Notes: a model not told the origin generated them from the letters alone. Positions 13,424 to 22,312 are shown, numbered from the stretch's first letter. The stretch: DNA of 64,000 nt from Corydoras sp. C115 (GCA_019802505.1 JAFMOC010000374.1:393501-457500), one strand, 5' to 3'. Made by a program: numbers and translations.

Positions 13424-15022
13424 CCCTTAAACACGGCCCTGTTTGACGAATTCCCTTTTCAATGAACTGGAGCACACATTCACACCCTTCAGGTGTTTAC
13501 ACCCTTTAGTTCCTACGAATAGTTCATCGCACGACATCCGTGCATTTAATAAATCGAGAAACAAAACGTCAGGACGTCCGGAACATTATTTCGCCTTTGA
13601 AGGTTGGTGTGCAGCCTCTTCATCAACTCTTAAACTTTCAAAGGCCCCAAAATTGCTTTTCTTGTTTTGTATTTTACGATCCACTTTCACGAACATGCGC
13701 CGTGCTGGTCAGCCTTTGATCACCGTGTCTTTTTTAATGAAGCAGGGCACCCGCTCTCGCCTGATTGTCATCCCACTAATTAAAAACACCTGCCATTAAT
13801 TTCACTCTTAAACCATCCACTGACCCTAAATGCTTACACACTCGTAATGCCCCACCGTTTTGCACCAGTGGATCATTTCCCTCTAGAAATAAACAAGCCC
13901 AATATTTTTGGCTGGCGGCACGGTGGCTTAGTGGTTTAGCATGTTCTCCTCTCAGCACTAGGGATTCCCGGTTCGAATCCCCATCTGGGTGGAGTTTCCA
14001 TGTTCTCCCCGTGTCCGTGTGGGTTTCCTCCGGGTTCTCCGGTTTCCTCCCACAGTCCAAAAACATGGATCAAGTTAATTGAGTTCTCCAAATTGCCCCA
14101 TATAGAGTGTGTGTGTGAGTGAGTGTGTGCCCAGCGATGGATTGCCCCCCTGTCCTGGGTGTATCTGCCCAGCGCCCGAAACGTTCTCCCCTGGATGGGC
14201 ATGGGGAACCCCACCGCGACCCTAATAGAGGATAAAGCGGGAGATAATGAATGAATTAATATTTTTGGCTGGTTGGATGGATTTTTGGTAAGACTTGTTT
14301 AAAAAACGTGATCATAATTATGTAGGAGGGCGGCACGGTTGGCTTAGTGGTTTAGCATGTTCTCCTCTCAGCGCTAGGGATTCCCGGTTCGAATCCTCAT
14401 CTGGGTGGAGTTTCCATGTTCTCCCCGTGTCCGCGTGGGTTTCCTCCGGGTTCTCCGGTTTCCTCCCACAGTCCAAAAACATGGATCAAATCAATTGAGT
14501 TCTCCAAATTGCCCCATATAGAGTGTGTCTGTGTGAGTGAGTGTGTGCCCAGCGATGGATTGCCCCCGTCCTGGGTGTATCTGCCCAGCGCCCGAAACGT
14601 TCTCCCCTGGATGGGCATGGGGAACCCCACCGCGACCCTAATAGAGGATAAAGCGGGAGATAATGAATGAATGATGTAGGAATATTCAAATCTATATATA
14701 TATATAGTTCATTAGTTTACTGCACACACAGATTCAGATTCATCCATCCATTATCTTCCACTTTATCCTCTATTAGGGTCGCGGGGAGGGGGGGGTTCCC
14801 CATGCCCATCCAGGGGAGGACGTCTCAGGCGCTGGGCAGATAGACCCAGGACAGGGCGTCAATCCATCGCTGGGAACGGATTCAGACTTTAAACCGATCA
14901 TCGTTAATTATTTGAAACGTCTTCGTACTTAATCCTGATTTTTTTTTCCTCCTTCAGTTTACAGACGATGCGCAAAGCTCCTCACACGGCTGGCAGAGAG
15001 TCAGAGATGTCTACAGAGTTAA
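2072..15022 (+). CDS. alkal2: alkal2: ALK and LTK ligand 2 (FAM150B/augmentor-alpha type), complete
   Basis: Secreted cytokine that activates the receptor tyrosine kinases LTK and ALK; in fish the pathway acts in neural-crest and pigment-cell biology (family knowledge). Coding exons 2072-2339, 7444-7497, 10710-10787 and 14958-15022 join in phase 1/1/1 and give 154 residues, close to human ALKAL2. Residues 1-22 are a signal peptide (hydrophobic LALVGVGLALLIL), followed by a Gly-Ala/Gly-Val run (23-40), a basic KRRHRR cluster (76-81) and the conserved C-terminal domain (90-154) with KHLTGPLYFSPKC and YRRCAKLLTRLA. The four domain cysteines are C116, C129, C138 and C151, the number expected for two disulfides. 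LTGPLYFSPKC favours ALKAL2 over ALKAL1, and acp1 next door in opposite orientation supports this. Which fish paralogue (a or b) cannot be decided here. The start is the ATG directly before the signal peptide. Confidence 0.93.
2434..2505. repeat. (TA)n microsatellite
   Basis: About 36 TA units, with a SINE-A copy starting at its right end. It lies 95 bases after alkal2 coding exon 1. Confidence 0.95.
2506..2853 (+). mobile_element. SINE-A, full length
   Basis: Inserted at the end of a TA repeat in alkal2 intron 1; tail (GAAT)3. Confidence 0.93.
2854..3062 (+). mobile_element. SINE-A, 5' truncated
   Basis: Starts within GTCCAAAAACATGGATC and abuts the preceding full copy head to tail. A C8 run replaces CCACCGCG. 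Confidence 0.9.
3075..3412 (-). repeat. Dispersed repeat, copy 1 (with SINE-C)
   Basis: Shares GAGTACCAATATT, GCATGGCGAAGGGAGTAC and GAGCACATGGGTCGCCCATG with 6540-6870. Its right part is an antisense tRNA-like SINE-C segment (GGGCACTTCAGCAG...AATCGAACCGAGGACC). Confidence 0.75.
4575..5214. repeat. AT-rich satellite, GTTATATAAAGTTATA units
   Basis: Irregular tandem array of GTTATATAAAGTTATAGTTA with variable (TA) spacers, about 640 bases, in alkal2 intron 1. A SINE-A copy follows directly. Confidence 0.9.
5215..5566 (+). mobile_element. SINE-A, full length
   Basis: Inserted at the right edge of the AT satellite; flanked by TATAAAGTTGT on both sides, the likely target duplication. Confidence 0.92.
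6540..6870 (-). repeat. Dispersed repeat, copy 2 (with SINE-C)
   Basis: Direct counterpart of 3075-3412 in the same intron. It ends in antisense SINE-C sequence with GGAATCGAACCGAGGACC. An A run (6459-6478) precedes it. Confidence 0.75.
7444..7497 (+). CDS. alkal2: alkal2 coding exon 2
   Basis: 54 bases after gtcgttgcag, ending ACAG/GTGAGC. Encodes EVFPRDLQKKEKLLKHLT, matching the start of the ALKAL augmentor domain. Too short to stand out as an open frame; recognised by its peptide and by phase 1 at both ends. Confidence 0.93.
8003..8349 (+). mobile_element. SINE-A, full length
   Basis: In alkal2 intron 2, with a few substitutions (GCGATTCCC, AATTTACTCC). Confidence 0.92.
8350..8556 (+). 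mobile_element. SINE-A, old degenerate fragment
   Basis: Recognisable from CCATGTTCCTGCATTGG to GGGCATGGGGAACCC. More diverged than its neighbour, so an older insertion. Confidence 0.75.
9459..9808 (-). mobile_element. SINE-A, full length, antisense
   Basis: Starts with (ATTC)n and ends in the antisense head. Flanked by TATATATAT on both sides. Confidence 0.93.
9828..10170 (-). mobile_element. SINE-A, full length, antisense
   Basis: Separated from the previous antisense copy by a short TA tract; head intact to GCCACCGTG. Confidence 0.92.
10710..10787 (+). CDS. alkal2: alkal2 coding exon 3
   Basis: 78 bases after ggcttgcag, ending GGCAT/GTGAGT. Encodes GPLYFSPKCRKNAYRLYN followed by TRDCTYPA, the most conserved part of the ligand, with cysteines C116 and C129. 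Confidence 0.95.
10866..11200 (-). mobile_element. SINE-A, antisense, with G12 run
   Basis: Lies 78 bases after alkal2 exon 3. The head is cut at CCACTAAGCC, where the next copy inserted. Confidence 0.92.
11206..11556 (-). mobile_element. SINE-A, antisense, full length
   Basis: Flanked by AAGCCTTATTA on both sides, a target duplication that includes the end of the preceding SINE-A, so this copy is the younger. Confidence 0.92.
11603..11742 (+). mobile_element. LINE 3' tail fragment
   Basis: Contains AATAATCAGGTTTGAAGAA, TGGTTTTCTGCATGGCTTC and a final GCGTCTGCTGAACGACTAAA with AATGTAAATG, the 3' end of the LINE family at 48752 and 60305. Confidence 0.8.
11868..11945 (-). mobile_element. SINE-B 3' tail fragment
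   Basis: Contains TTTGGTCATTTAGCAGACGC and CCAAAGCGACTTACGAGGTG, the antisense tail of SINE-B or the related LINE. Confidence 0.75.
11999..12174 (+). mobile_element. SINE-A, 5' truncated, perfect TSD
   Basis: Only the 3' half is present. ATGTCTTCTGGCAT (11985-11998 and 12175-12188) flanks it exactly, so it was inserted already truncated. Confidence 0.95.
12190..13900. other. alkal2 intron 3, non-repeat part
   Basis: Apart from one SINE-A it holds A31 (13020-13050) and T39 (13385-13423) runs. A 118-codon frame at 13443 has no recognisable domain. Confidence 0.6.
12374..12676 (+). mobile_element. SINE-A, both ends cut
   Basis: Starts at ATGGCTTAGTGG; tail lost after GCGACCCTAATTGAGAG. Confidence 0.9.
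13916..14257 (+). mobile_element. SINE-A, full length, 15-bp TSD
   Basis: AATATTTTTGGCTGG flanks both sides (13901-13915, 14258-14272). Confidence 0.95.
14328..14673 (+). mobile_element. SINE-A, full length
   Basis: Flanked by ATGTAGGA. Box A is disrupted by one extra T (GGTTGGCTTAG). Confidence 0.93.
14739..14874 (-). mobile_element. SINE-A, 5' truncated, antisense
   Basis: Flanked by GATTCAGA (14731-14738, 14879-14886); ends within CAATCCATCGCTGGG. It lies 83 bases before alkal2 exon 4. Confidence 0.9.
14958..15022 (+). CDS. alkal2: alkal2 coding exon 4 (last)
   Basis: Follows a T-rich tract and ccttcag. Encodes FYRRCAKLLTRLAESQRC then LQS and TAA at 15020-15022. The conserved CAKLLTRLA helix and the last two cysteines fix the frame. 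A SINE-A copy begins only 34 bases after the stop. Confidence 0.94.
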
Positions 15023-15056
15023 CTCCCGTCAGGTATGTCGCCCAAAACGTTTTAAC

Positions 15057-15367
15057 AGCGGCGGCACGGTGGCTTAGTGGTTTAGCACGTTCTCCTCTTA
15101 GCACTAGGGATTCCCGGTTCGAATCCCCATCTGGGTGGAGTTTCCATGTTCTCCCCGTGTCCACGTGGGTTTCCTCCGGGTTCTCCGGTTTGCTACCACA
15201 GTCCAAAAACGTGGATCAAGTCAATTGGATTCTCCAAATTGCCCCATATAGAGTGTGTCTGTGTGAGTGAGTGTGTGCCCAGCGATAGATTGGCACCCTG
15301 TCCTGGGTCTATCTGCCCAGCGCCCGAAACGTTCTCCCCTGGATGGGCACGGGGAATGGGATGGGCA
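15057..15367 (+). mobile_element. SINE-A in alkal2 3' UTR region
   Basis: Begins 34 bases after the alkal2 stop. The tail is replaced by a perfect hairpin sequence (15368-15434). Confidence 0.92.
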
Positions 15368-15434
15368 TGTTTTAGTTTTCATTGCTGTTACATGTGGGGG
15401 GGGGGGGCATGTAACAGCAATGAAAACTAAAACA
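15368..15434. repeat. Perfect 27-bp inverted repeat with G12 loop
   Basis: TGTTTTAGTTTTCATTGCTG plus TTACATG (15368-15394) is repeated exactly in reverse complement at 15408-15434, with a 13-base loop of T and twelve G. It replaces the tail of a SINE-A copy. Confidence 0.95.
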
Positions 15435-15488
15435 CCAGCTCACAACCCAAGTGTTTACGTCTAACGACTTTTAAAATCTTGAAAGTTT

Positions 15489-15816
15489 CATCCATTCATT
15501 ATCTTCCACTTTATCCTCTATTAGGGTCGCGGGGGGGGGGGGGGGTTCCCCATGCCCATCCAGGGGAGAACGCTTCGGGCGCCAATCTTTCACTGGACAC
15601 ACACTCCCTCACACATACACTCTATATGGGGCAATTTGGAGAAATCAATTGACCTTGATTCATGTTTTTCGGACTGTGGGAGGAAACCGGAGAACCCGGA
15701 GGAAACCCACGCAGACACGGGGGGGGGAACATGGAAAACCTACCCAGATTGAGATTCAAACCAGGAATCCCCAGCACTGAGGAGAACATGCCAACCACTA
15801 AGCCACCGTGCCACCC
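15489..15816 (-). mobile_element. SINE-A, antisense, internal deletion
   Basis: G15 run near the tail; the segment between CGGGCGC and CAATC is missing. Confidence 0.9.
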
Positions 15817-16567
15817 CCCTATCTTAAAAGTTTTTTTTTTTTTTGATTGATTCTATTTTCTGAGGTGACATTAAGCCGATTTAAATATAAAAGCCTTTTT
15901 AAAAAATAATATGATGAATTTCGAAGGCGCTCATTATGACGAGACGTCGGTCTCACCTCGTAATAAAATACTTAAAGCAAATATGGGTTCGAATCCCGGA
16001 TTATCTTTGAAATAATTTAAAATAATCTTCTGAAATAAGGCTATAATTCCTGCCAGTAGTGGATCTTTGATATTGTAATAAAAAGACAGCGATGGCTTGA
16101 CCGTCTCAGTAAATAATAAATATATTTAGATTTATTTATATTTATAAATAAAACGGTGAATCGTGCGGCGACGCGGCGAGCCGTGTTTTCTGTGGCTGCA
16201 GGTTCAGGGCCAGATTTAAAAGCGTTCCCTCTTTTTCCGTTCTGTCGTTAATCCCTCGCGTGCGTCGTTGCATCGTCCCGTTTGTCGTAAACCGAAGGTC
16301 GCAGAGCTCAGCCCTGACATTCCCGTCTTAACGTTCGCTCATAGGACCTCGAGCCGCCGATCGAGCGCTCCAGCGAGCGAGGGCCGCCTCGGGCGTCACG
16401 ATGCCGGCTCTCTTCAAATATCCCACTGCCCGCTTTGTTTTGAAGTCACACCTCTCTCTCTCTCTAAACTGACCTGATTTTGGGCGATCCCGCCGACCGA
16501 AAGTTCACATAATCTCTTCAGCCTGGAGCTGATTAGTTCATGGGTTCATTAAAAACCATGAAACGCA

Positions 16568-16618
<51 letters not shown>
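16568..16618. repeat. (GT)n microsatellite
   Basis: About 25 units in the alkal2-acp1 gap. Confidence 0.95.
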
Positions 16619-16620
<2 letters not shown>

Positions 16621-16818
16621 GAGATAATGGCTCGTATTTGGGAGCCATTTCAAACGTTTATTAAACTGTCGTGGAACCTTCTGCCAAACACGTTGCATTC
16701 GTTCGCTCACTCCGAACTTTCTATATCGTCTCACGGCCGCATTCCGAAACGCAGCCCATGCTTTTGCAGCCGGGCCTCAGATTAGAGTCAAAAATGTTCC
16801 TAGTTTAAATCTCTTTTA

Positions 16819-17226
16819 GAGGCGGCACGGTGGCTTAGTGGTTTGGCATGTTCTCCTCTCAGCACTAGGGATTCCCGCTTTGAATCCCCATCTGGGTGGA
16901 GTTTCCATGTTCTCCCCGTGTCCGTGTGGGTTTCCTCCGGGTTCTCCGGTTTCCTCCCACAGTTCAAAAACATGGATCAAGTCAATTGAGTTCTCCAAAT
17001 TGCCCCATATAGAGTGTGTCTGTGTGAGTGAGTGTGTGCCCAGCGATAGATTGGCGCCCTGTCCTGGGTCTATCTGCCCAGCGCCCGAAACGTTCTCCCC
17101 TGGATGGGCATGGGGAACACCCCGCCGCGACCCTAATAGACGATAAAGCGGAAGATAATGGATGGATGAATGAAAAAATGTAACAGTAATGAAAAATAAA
17201 ACACATAAAGAGGAAGATAATGAATG
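16819..17226 (+). mobile_element. SINE-A with duplicated tail segment
   Basis: Flanked by AATCTCTTTTA. Between two tail copies lies ATGTAACAGTAATGAAAAAT plus AAAACAC, closely related to the hairpin arm at 15408-15434. Confidence 0.92.
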
Positions 17227-17232
17227 AATCTC

Positions 17233-17330
17233 TTTTAAGGACTGGATACCTTTTCACCCTCTGTATCTGCTGCAGAGAGATGTGAATTTCCGCATTGCGG
17301 GACAAATAAAGGTTTATCTTATCTTATCTT
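17233..17330 (+). mobile_element. Short non-LTR retrotransposon 3' end
   Basis: GAATTTCCGCATTGCGGGAC, AATAAAGG and a tail of (TTATC)n resemble the 3' end of common fish non-LTR elements with pentamer tails. The family is not named. Confidence 0.6.
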
Positions 17331-18573
17331 AAAACCAAAGGTTTGAACCCCTGCCCGAACGCTAGCGCCGCATTATTCGAGAAGGATTCATAGATTGTAA
17401 CATTTCGTTTCGTTTGAATCCTCTCTGCACTTTTATTTTTCGCAATGTCTCTGTGAATAATTTAAAAACGAAAAAAAAAAAAAAAAAAAAAACCCTCACC
17501 CTATCGGTGCGATATCCCCGTAGCTAACTTCCAAAAACGTACCTAGGTCTTGGAAGTCGTTGCGGAACTTAATGCAGAACATACCAAACGTGGACGGAAG
17601 GGCCAGGCAGCTGTCAGAGCGAATCTGCGACCGCATTCGAGAAAAAAACCCCAAAATCAATGGCAAACATTTTATCAGAAAGAAGCGATCAGGTGGGAAA
17701 AAATAAAAAATTAATAAATCACCGTCAAAGGAAAAGCGTCCCCGAGAGACGCGAGACACACGAGCTTCAATACGCCGCCAAGGCAATAACGCAAAATGAA
17801 TATCTATGAGGCCCGCGAATTAATTAAACTTTATTGTCCTATAAAATATAATAAGTTGCACAATGCTGAGAATTTCACCGAGGTGACGGGAGCCCACTTT
17901 CTTTTTGCAGGAGGATTTTTTTTTTAACCCGAAGTGAGGGGAGGACGACGACGAGGACGAGGAGGTGGAGGAGGAGGGGGGAAAAAAAAAGACAAGACGT
18001 CAAGTACCTTTTGGACAAAAGGAGCGAATCTAATCCAACCCTCATCATCCCATCCAATCAGTAAACCCGTCCAGAACACGATTCCGGTGCTCCAGAGGAC
18101 GAGCGGTGGGACGGAGGGAGAACAGGGGGGAAGTGATTCCTGGATTGTTCGGGGTGAGAAATGGACAGACTGCTTTTTTGGAGCCGCATCGGTCTGCGCT
18201 TTCGTATGCGTGGCCTTCACCGACGACAACCATTGGGGGCGAACCATCGCTTTGATGTCACGTTATACTCGAATGAGGTCTCCACCCGACGGCGGGGCGA
18301 GTCCCTCGGCTTTTCCCTCGGCTCCCCCGCCGTTTGACGTTACCGGCGGGCGTCTGTGGAACCACCGGGGCTCTGCAGACCTCCCTGTGCTGGATGGAGT
18401 GTGCGGTAAATCTATAGTCGGCATATTTTATAGACGCGAGGCGCCGGCGGTCGCTCTGTAAATACTGTATAAAAGATCGAAGGTAGATTTCACGATCTGA
18501 ATGTATGTGACTGATAAAGCAGCAGAGTGTACAGAGGAAATATATTTCAATAAATTATATGATTGGTACACAT
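17331..18573. other. alkal2-acp1 gap, no gene seen
   Basis: A purine-rich stretch at 17925-17995 (GAGGACGACGACGAGGACG) and moderate CpG content to 18460. A 175-codon frame starts in the purine tract but has no recognisable domain. Could be regulatory. Confidence 0.5.
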
Positions 18574-18790
18574 GTAGACATTACATTTACATTTGGTCAT
18601 TTGGTCAGACGCTTTTTATCCAAAGCGACTTTCAAGGTGAGCACAGGGTTCATCACAGCATCCCTGGAGTAATGAGGGTTAAGGGTCTTGCTCAAGGACC
18701 CACACTGGTAACTTCAATGGACCTGGGATTTGAACCCCTAACCTTCAGATGGATAGCCCAACACCCTGACCACTGAGCTACCGTGCCTAT
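18574..18790 (-). mobile_element. SINE-B, antisense, tandem unit 1
   Basis: SINE-B is a second tRNA-derived SINE of about 210 bases. In sense it starts GGCACGGTAGCTCAGTGGTC, has box B GGTTCAAATCC and ends GGATAAAAGCGTC...AAATGTAAATG. This is the first of three in tandem. Confidence 0.9.
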
Positions 18791-18804
18791 GGACGATGGA
18801 GCCA

Positions 18805-19020
18805 TTCTACACGTACATTTACATTTGGTCATTTATTGGACGCTTTTATCCAAAGCGACTTACAAGGTGAGCACAGGGTTCATCACAACATCCCTGCAGC
18901 AATGAGGGTTAAGGGTCTTGCTCAAGGACCCACACTGATAACTTCAATGGACCTGGGATTTGAACCCCCAACCTTCAGATGGATAGCCCAATGCCCTGAC
19001 CACTGAGCTACCACGCCCAT
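18805..19020 (-). mobile_element. SINE-B, antisense, tandem unit 2
   Basis: Same orientation as unit 1, joined by a repeated spacer (TGGACGATGGAGCC / TTCTACACGTAC). Confidence 0.9.
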
Positions 19021-19038
19021 GGATGATGGAGCCTTTCT

Positions 19039-19258
19039 ACACGTACATTTACATTTACATTTGGTCATTTGGTCAGACACTTTTATCCAAAGCGACTTAC
19101 AAGGTGAGCGCAGGGTTCATCACAACATCCCTGGAGCAATGAGGGTTAAGGGTCTTGCTCAAGGACCCACATTGGTAACTTCAGTGGAGCTGGGATTTGA
19201 ACCCCCAACCTTCAGATTGACAGCCCAACACCCTGACCACTGAGCTACCGCGCCCATG
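19039..19258 (-). mobile_element. SINE-B, antisense, tandem unit 3
   Basis: Spacer TGGATGATGGAGCC and TTCTACACGTAC again precedes it, showing that the array grew as a unit of about 230 bases. Confidence 0.9.
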
Positions 19259-19379
19259 TACTATCGAGTCGAAATTTACAGCAGTTTAGTGGATTTTTTG
19301 AATGACGATACGGTGGAATCTAGATTTTCTCTAGTAATACACTAAAAGACGGAACATTCGGACATTAAGGTTACGTTAT

Positions 19380-19674
19380 AGGGTCGCGGTGGGGTTCCCC
19401 ATGCCCATCCAGGGGAGAACGTTTCGGGCGCTGGGCAGATACACCCAGGACATCACTGGGCACACACTCACTCATACAGACACACACACTTTGATGGAGA
19501 ACTCAATTGACTTGATCCATGTTTTTTGACTGTGGGAGGAAAGCGGAGAACCCGGAGGAAACCCACGCGGATACGGGGAGAACATGGAAACTCCACCCAG
19601 ATGGGGATTCGAACCGGGAATCCATAGTGCTGAGAGGAGAACATGCTAAACCACTAAGCCACCGTGCCGCCCCC
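19380..19674 (-). mobile_element. SINE-A, antisense, tail lost
   Basis: Begins at AGGGTCGCGGTGGGG; internal gap between CCAGGACA and TCACTGGG. Confidence 0.9.
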
Positions 19675-19792
19675 TCATTAAATATGTTAAAGGTTATTTA
19701 TTTATGTAGCACCAGAGGGAGGGGCCAGCTGCTCTGGGCATGTGTGCTCACTTCACTCAGTGTGTGTGTTAAACGTGGAGGATGAATTCCTT

Positions 19793-20123
19793 CGTGGTTT
19801 GCATGTTCTCCTCTCAGCGCTAGGAATTCCCGGTTTAAATCCCCATCTGGGTGGAGTTTCCATGTCTCCCCGTGTCCGCGTGGGTTTCCTCCGGGTTCTC
19901 CGGTTTCCTCCCACAGTCCAAAAACATGAAGTCAATTGAGTTCTCCAAATTGCCCCATATAGAGTGTGTTTGTGTGAGTGAGTGTGTGCCCAGCGATGGA
20001 TTGGCGCCCTGTCCTGGGTGTATCTGCCCAGCGCCCGAAACGTTCTCCCCTGGATGGGCATGGGGAACCCCACCGCGACCCTAATAGAGGATAAAGCGGG
20101 AGATAATGAATGAATGAATGAAA
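19793..20123 (+). mobile_element. SINE-A, head truncated
   Basis: Starts at GTGGTTTGCATGTTCTCC; box B mutated to CGGTTTAAATCC. Confidence 0.9.
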
Positions 20124-20169
20124 TTCGCGCAGATGGAGTTCGTGCCTCTGACTCCGTCGCACTTCTTTT

Positions 20170-20412
20170 TTGGTTGAATTGTTATATGAATTGTTACCAC
20201 CGGGGGAGTCTTTTAAAGAGATTATCTATATTGCAACTAAAGAAGCGAACGGTGGTGCGTCCCACGTCGGCAACGCAAGCGAGAGCATCTGGAGACGGTT
20301 TGGCGTCCCAGATGAGCGTGTGAGGACCGATGATGTAATAGATGAGCTGGAAGTGGCTGCGAGTGCCAAAGGAAAAGCCTTCAACTTTCACAGCTGTGCG
20401 ATTGCCCTCTAA
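20170..20412 (+). other. Unrecognised open frame with protein-like composition
   Basis: No ATG. From TTG the frame reads LVELLYELLPPGESFKEIIY and on through GGASHVGNASESIWRRFGV to TAA. Composition is protein-like rather than repetitive and is preceded by a short T-rich tract and a SINE-A. I do not recognise a family. It could be an exon of an unknown gene, a decayed mobile-element frame or chance. Confidence 0.25.
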
Positions 20413-20639
20413 TTTATTTATAATGACCAAGCGGAGGGCGGGGCACTTGACACTTCCAGCCGACACTTCACTCGGAGACGTTGCGTAGTGCTCACGGACT
20501 CGTGCTGCCAAGTCCAGACACCTGCAGTCATCGCCCATTCAGGTGGGTCACACGATATTCCCATGACCTCCCACTCCACATGAACGTCTTGCATCACCGC
20601 ACGTCGATGGAAAGACATCCAGATGTCTGGCTGCTGATG

Positions 20640-21143
20640 CTGCGGCCGCCGCACGGCTTCGGTCAGCGCCGGCGGACGGACCATGAGATCGGTTTCATGC
20701 CGTGAACGAGGCCTCGTTATTAAAGTTGATGGGGCAGGGGTAGGCTTGTGGATTAGGAACTGGCCTGAAGACCCCTGGTTTGATCCCCAGGCCCACCGTG
20801 TACTCTGACTGAAGTGATGGTGTTGTAAAGTACGGAGTGCGTCCTCCACATTGAGAACAGGTACTCGGTGGGCAGCCCTGTACCCAAGGGCACTTCAGCC
20901 CATTGTACTTGGTGGGACCAGGAACCGAACTGGGACCCTTTAGGTCACAAGGCTGGTTCCTTAATCACAAGCCTACAACTGCCCCAACTAAGCGGTGGGC
21001 CTGGGGATCGAACCAGGGGTCTTCAGGCCATTTCCTAATCCACAAGCCTACCCCTGCCCCATCAACTTTAATAACGAGGCCTCGTTCACGGCATAAATCA
21101 GATCTCATGGTCCGTTTGGCGGCGTTGACCGAAGCCGTGCAGT
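20640..21143. repeat. Inverted repeat pair P (about 150-bp arms)
   Basis: 20640-20800 and 20996-21143 are reverse complements with some mismatches, centred on GAGGCCTCGTTATTAAAGTT and its mirror. Each arm ends in a SINE-C-like segment (GGTAGGCTTGTGGATTAGG). The spacer also holds an antisense SINE-C. Confidence 0.85.
20878..20993 (-). mobile_element. SINE-C, antisense
   Basis: SINE-C is a tRNA-like repeat, in sense GGGGCAGTTGTAGGCTTGTG ATTAAGGAACC..., with a box-B-like GTTCGGTTCCTGG. This copy reads in reverse. Confidence 0.7.
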
Positions 21144-21302
21144 AAATGGCAGAGGCCGGCTTATCGCCCGTTTCCATCGCCCCGTCTTTCCTCTGGTCAA
21201 AACCGTGACGTGCATTATGGAGGACGCTCGGCGCTTTAACAGTGTGGACGGCCCGCGGTTTGTTTCAGGAACTCCAACTTTGGGAGTTGCCCAAGGACGC
21301 TT

Positions 21303-21416
21303 AGTTGGGGCAGTTGTAGGCTTGTGATTAAGGAACCAGCCTTGTGACCTAAAGGATCCCAGTTCGGTTCCTGGTCCCACCAAGTACTATGGGCTGAAGT
21401 GCCCTTGGGTACAGGG
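21303..21416 (+). mobile_element. SINE-C, sense copy 1
   Basis: TTGGGGCAGTTGTAGGCTTG to GCCCTTGGGTACAGGGCT. Confidence 0.7.
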
Positions 21417-21589
21417 CTGAATCCTTCTGAATCCTCCGGCGTCGGGCTGAAGGCCGGTGTGTGTCGCTCACTCTGTGATGTTTTTGTTTGGTGGAGTTGG
21501 TGTAGCACATTTTCACTGAAGCCAGTTTTCATGGGAGCGGTGGGCTGGCCTGTATTTGGGTCGGGTGCCTTGCCCAAGGGCGCCAAGTT

Positions 21590-21708
21590 GGGGCAGTTGT
21601 AGGCTTGTGATTAAGGAACCAGCCTTTTGACCTAAAGGGCTTCGGTTCGGTTTCTGGTCCCACCAAGTACTATGGGCTGGAGTGTCCTTGGGTACAGGGC
21701 TGCCCACC
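21590..21708 (+). mobile_element. SINE-C, sense copy 2
   Basis: Nearly identical to copy 1, followed by GCCCACCGGGCACGTG, also seen at 31700. Confidence 0.7.
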
Positions 21709-22009
21709 GGGCACGTGTTCTCAATGTGGAGGACGCACTCCTGTGTGTAATGCACGTCACGGTTTTGACCGGAGGAAAGACGGGGCGATGGAAACGGGCG
21801 ATAAGCCGGCCTCTGCCATCACGCCGTCCGGTTTTTCCGGCGCGGACTTCATTTACGCCGCTTCCTGTTGCATCGAACTTCCGATTAAATGACGGACGCC
21901 GAGGCAAAAACCACGCGCGTCGGAAACGGCGAACAATCGATGTTTATTATTTTGCCAAAGAATCCATAATAGTACTGAACCCAGACCACAAAGTGGAGGA
22001 AGGGCGGGG

Positions 22010-22013
<4 letters not shown>

Positions 22014-22041
<28 letters not shown>
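22014..22041. repeat. (GT)n microsatellite
   Basis: About 14 units downstream of acp1. Confidence 0.95.
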
Positions 22042-22046
<5 letters not shown>

Positions 22047-22118
22047 AATCATGTGCATTTCACAATGGCGTAAAATAAGACCTCACTCTGCATCATGTCC
22101 CGGTTGTGGATCATTGTT

Positions 22119-22124
22119 TTTATT
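22119..22124 (-). terminator. acp1: Candidate acp1 polyadenylation signal
   Basis: AATAAA on the minus strand, about 190 bases beyond the acp1 stop codon. A (CA)n/(TG)n tract lies between the stop and this signal. Confidence 0.45.
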
Positions 22125-22202
22125 CTCTTCTGCTGAGGACAGGACAGCGTCTTATTTTTAAGAGGAAACCAGTTTGATTTTATAGCAACACATCTTGATG
22201 AA

Positions 22203-22248
22203 AGTGTGTGTGTGTGTGTATGTGTGTGTGTGTGAGTGTGTGTGTGGA
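22203..22248. repeat. Imperfect (GT)n in acp1 3' UTR region
   Basis: TG tract with A interruptions, between the acp1 stop and its candidate poly(A) signal. Confidence 0.9.
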
Positions 22249-22312
22249 CTGGATTCATTCATAACATTGGCTGCTTACTAATGACTATGAGAGAGCTGGA
22301 GCCCCGTGGACG

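Larger units (their letters stand above)
21147..21818. repeat. Inverted repeat pair Q (about 85-bp arms)
   Basis: 21147-21240 and 21727-21818 are reverse complements around GCATTATGGAGGACGC / TCGCCCGTTTCCATCGCCCC. The interior has two direct SINE-C copies. Confidence 0.85.

Noticed and set aside
13443..13799. 118-codon plus-strand frame
   Set aside because: Unpatterned composition and no homology that I recognise; lies inside alkal2 intron 3.
17934..18461. 175-codon plus-strand frame
   Set aside because: Starts in a purine-rich low-complexity tract and shows no conserved motif. It cannot be excluded, but it is not supportable as a gene.
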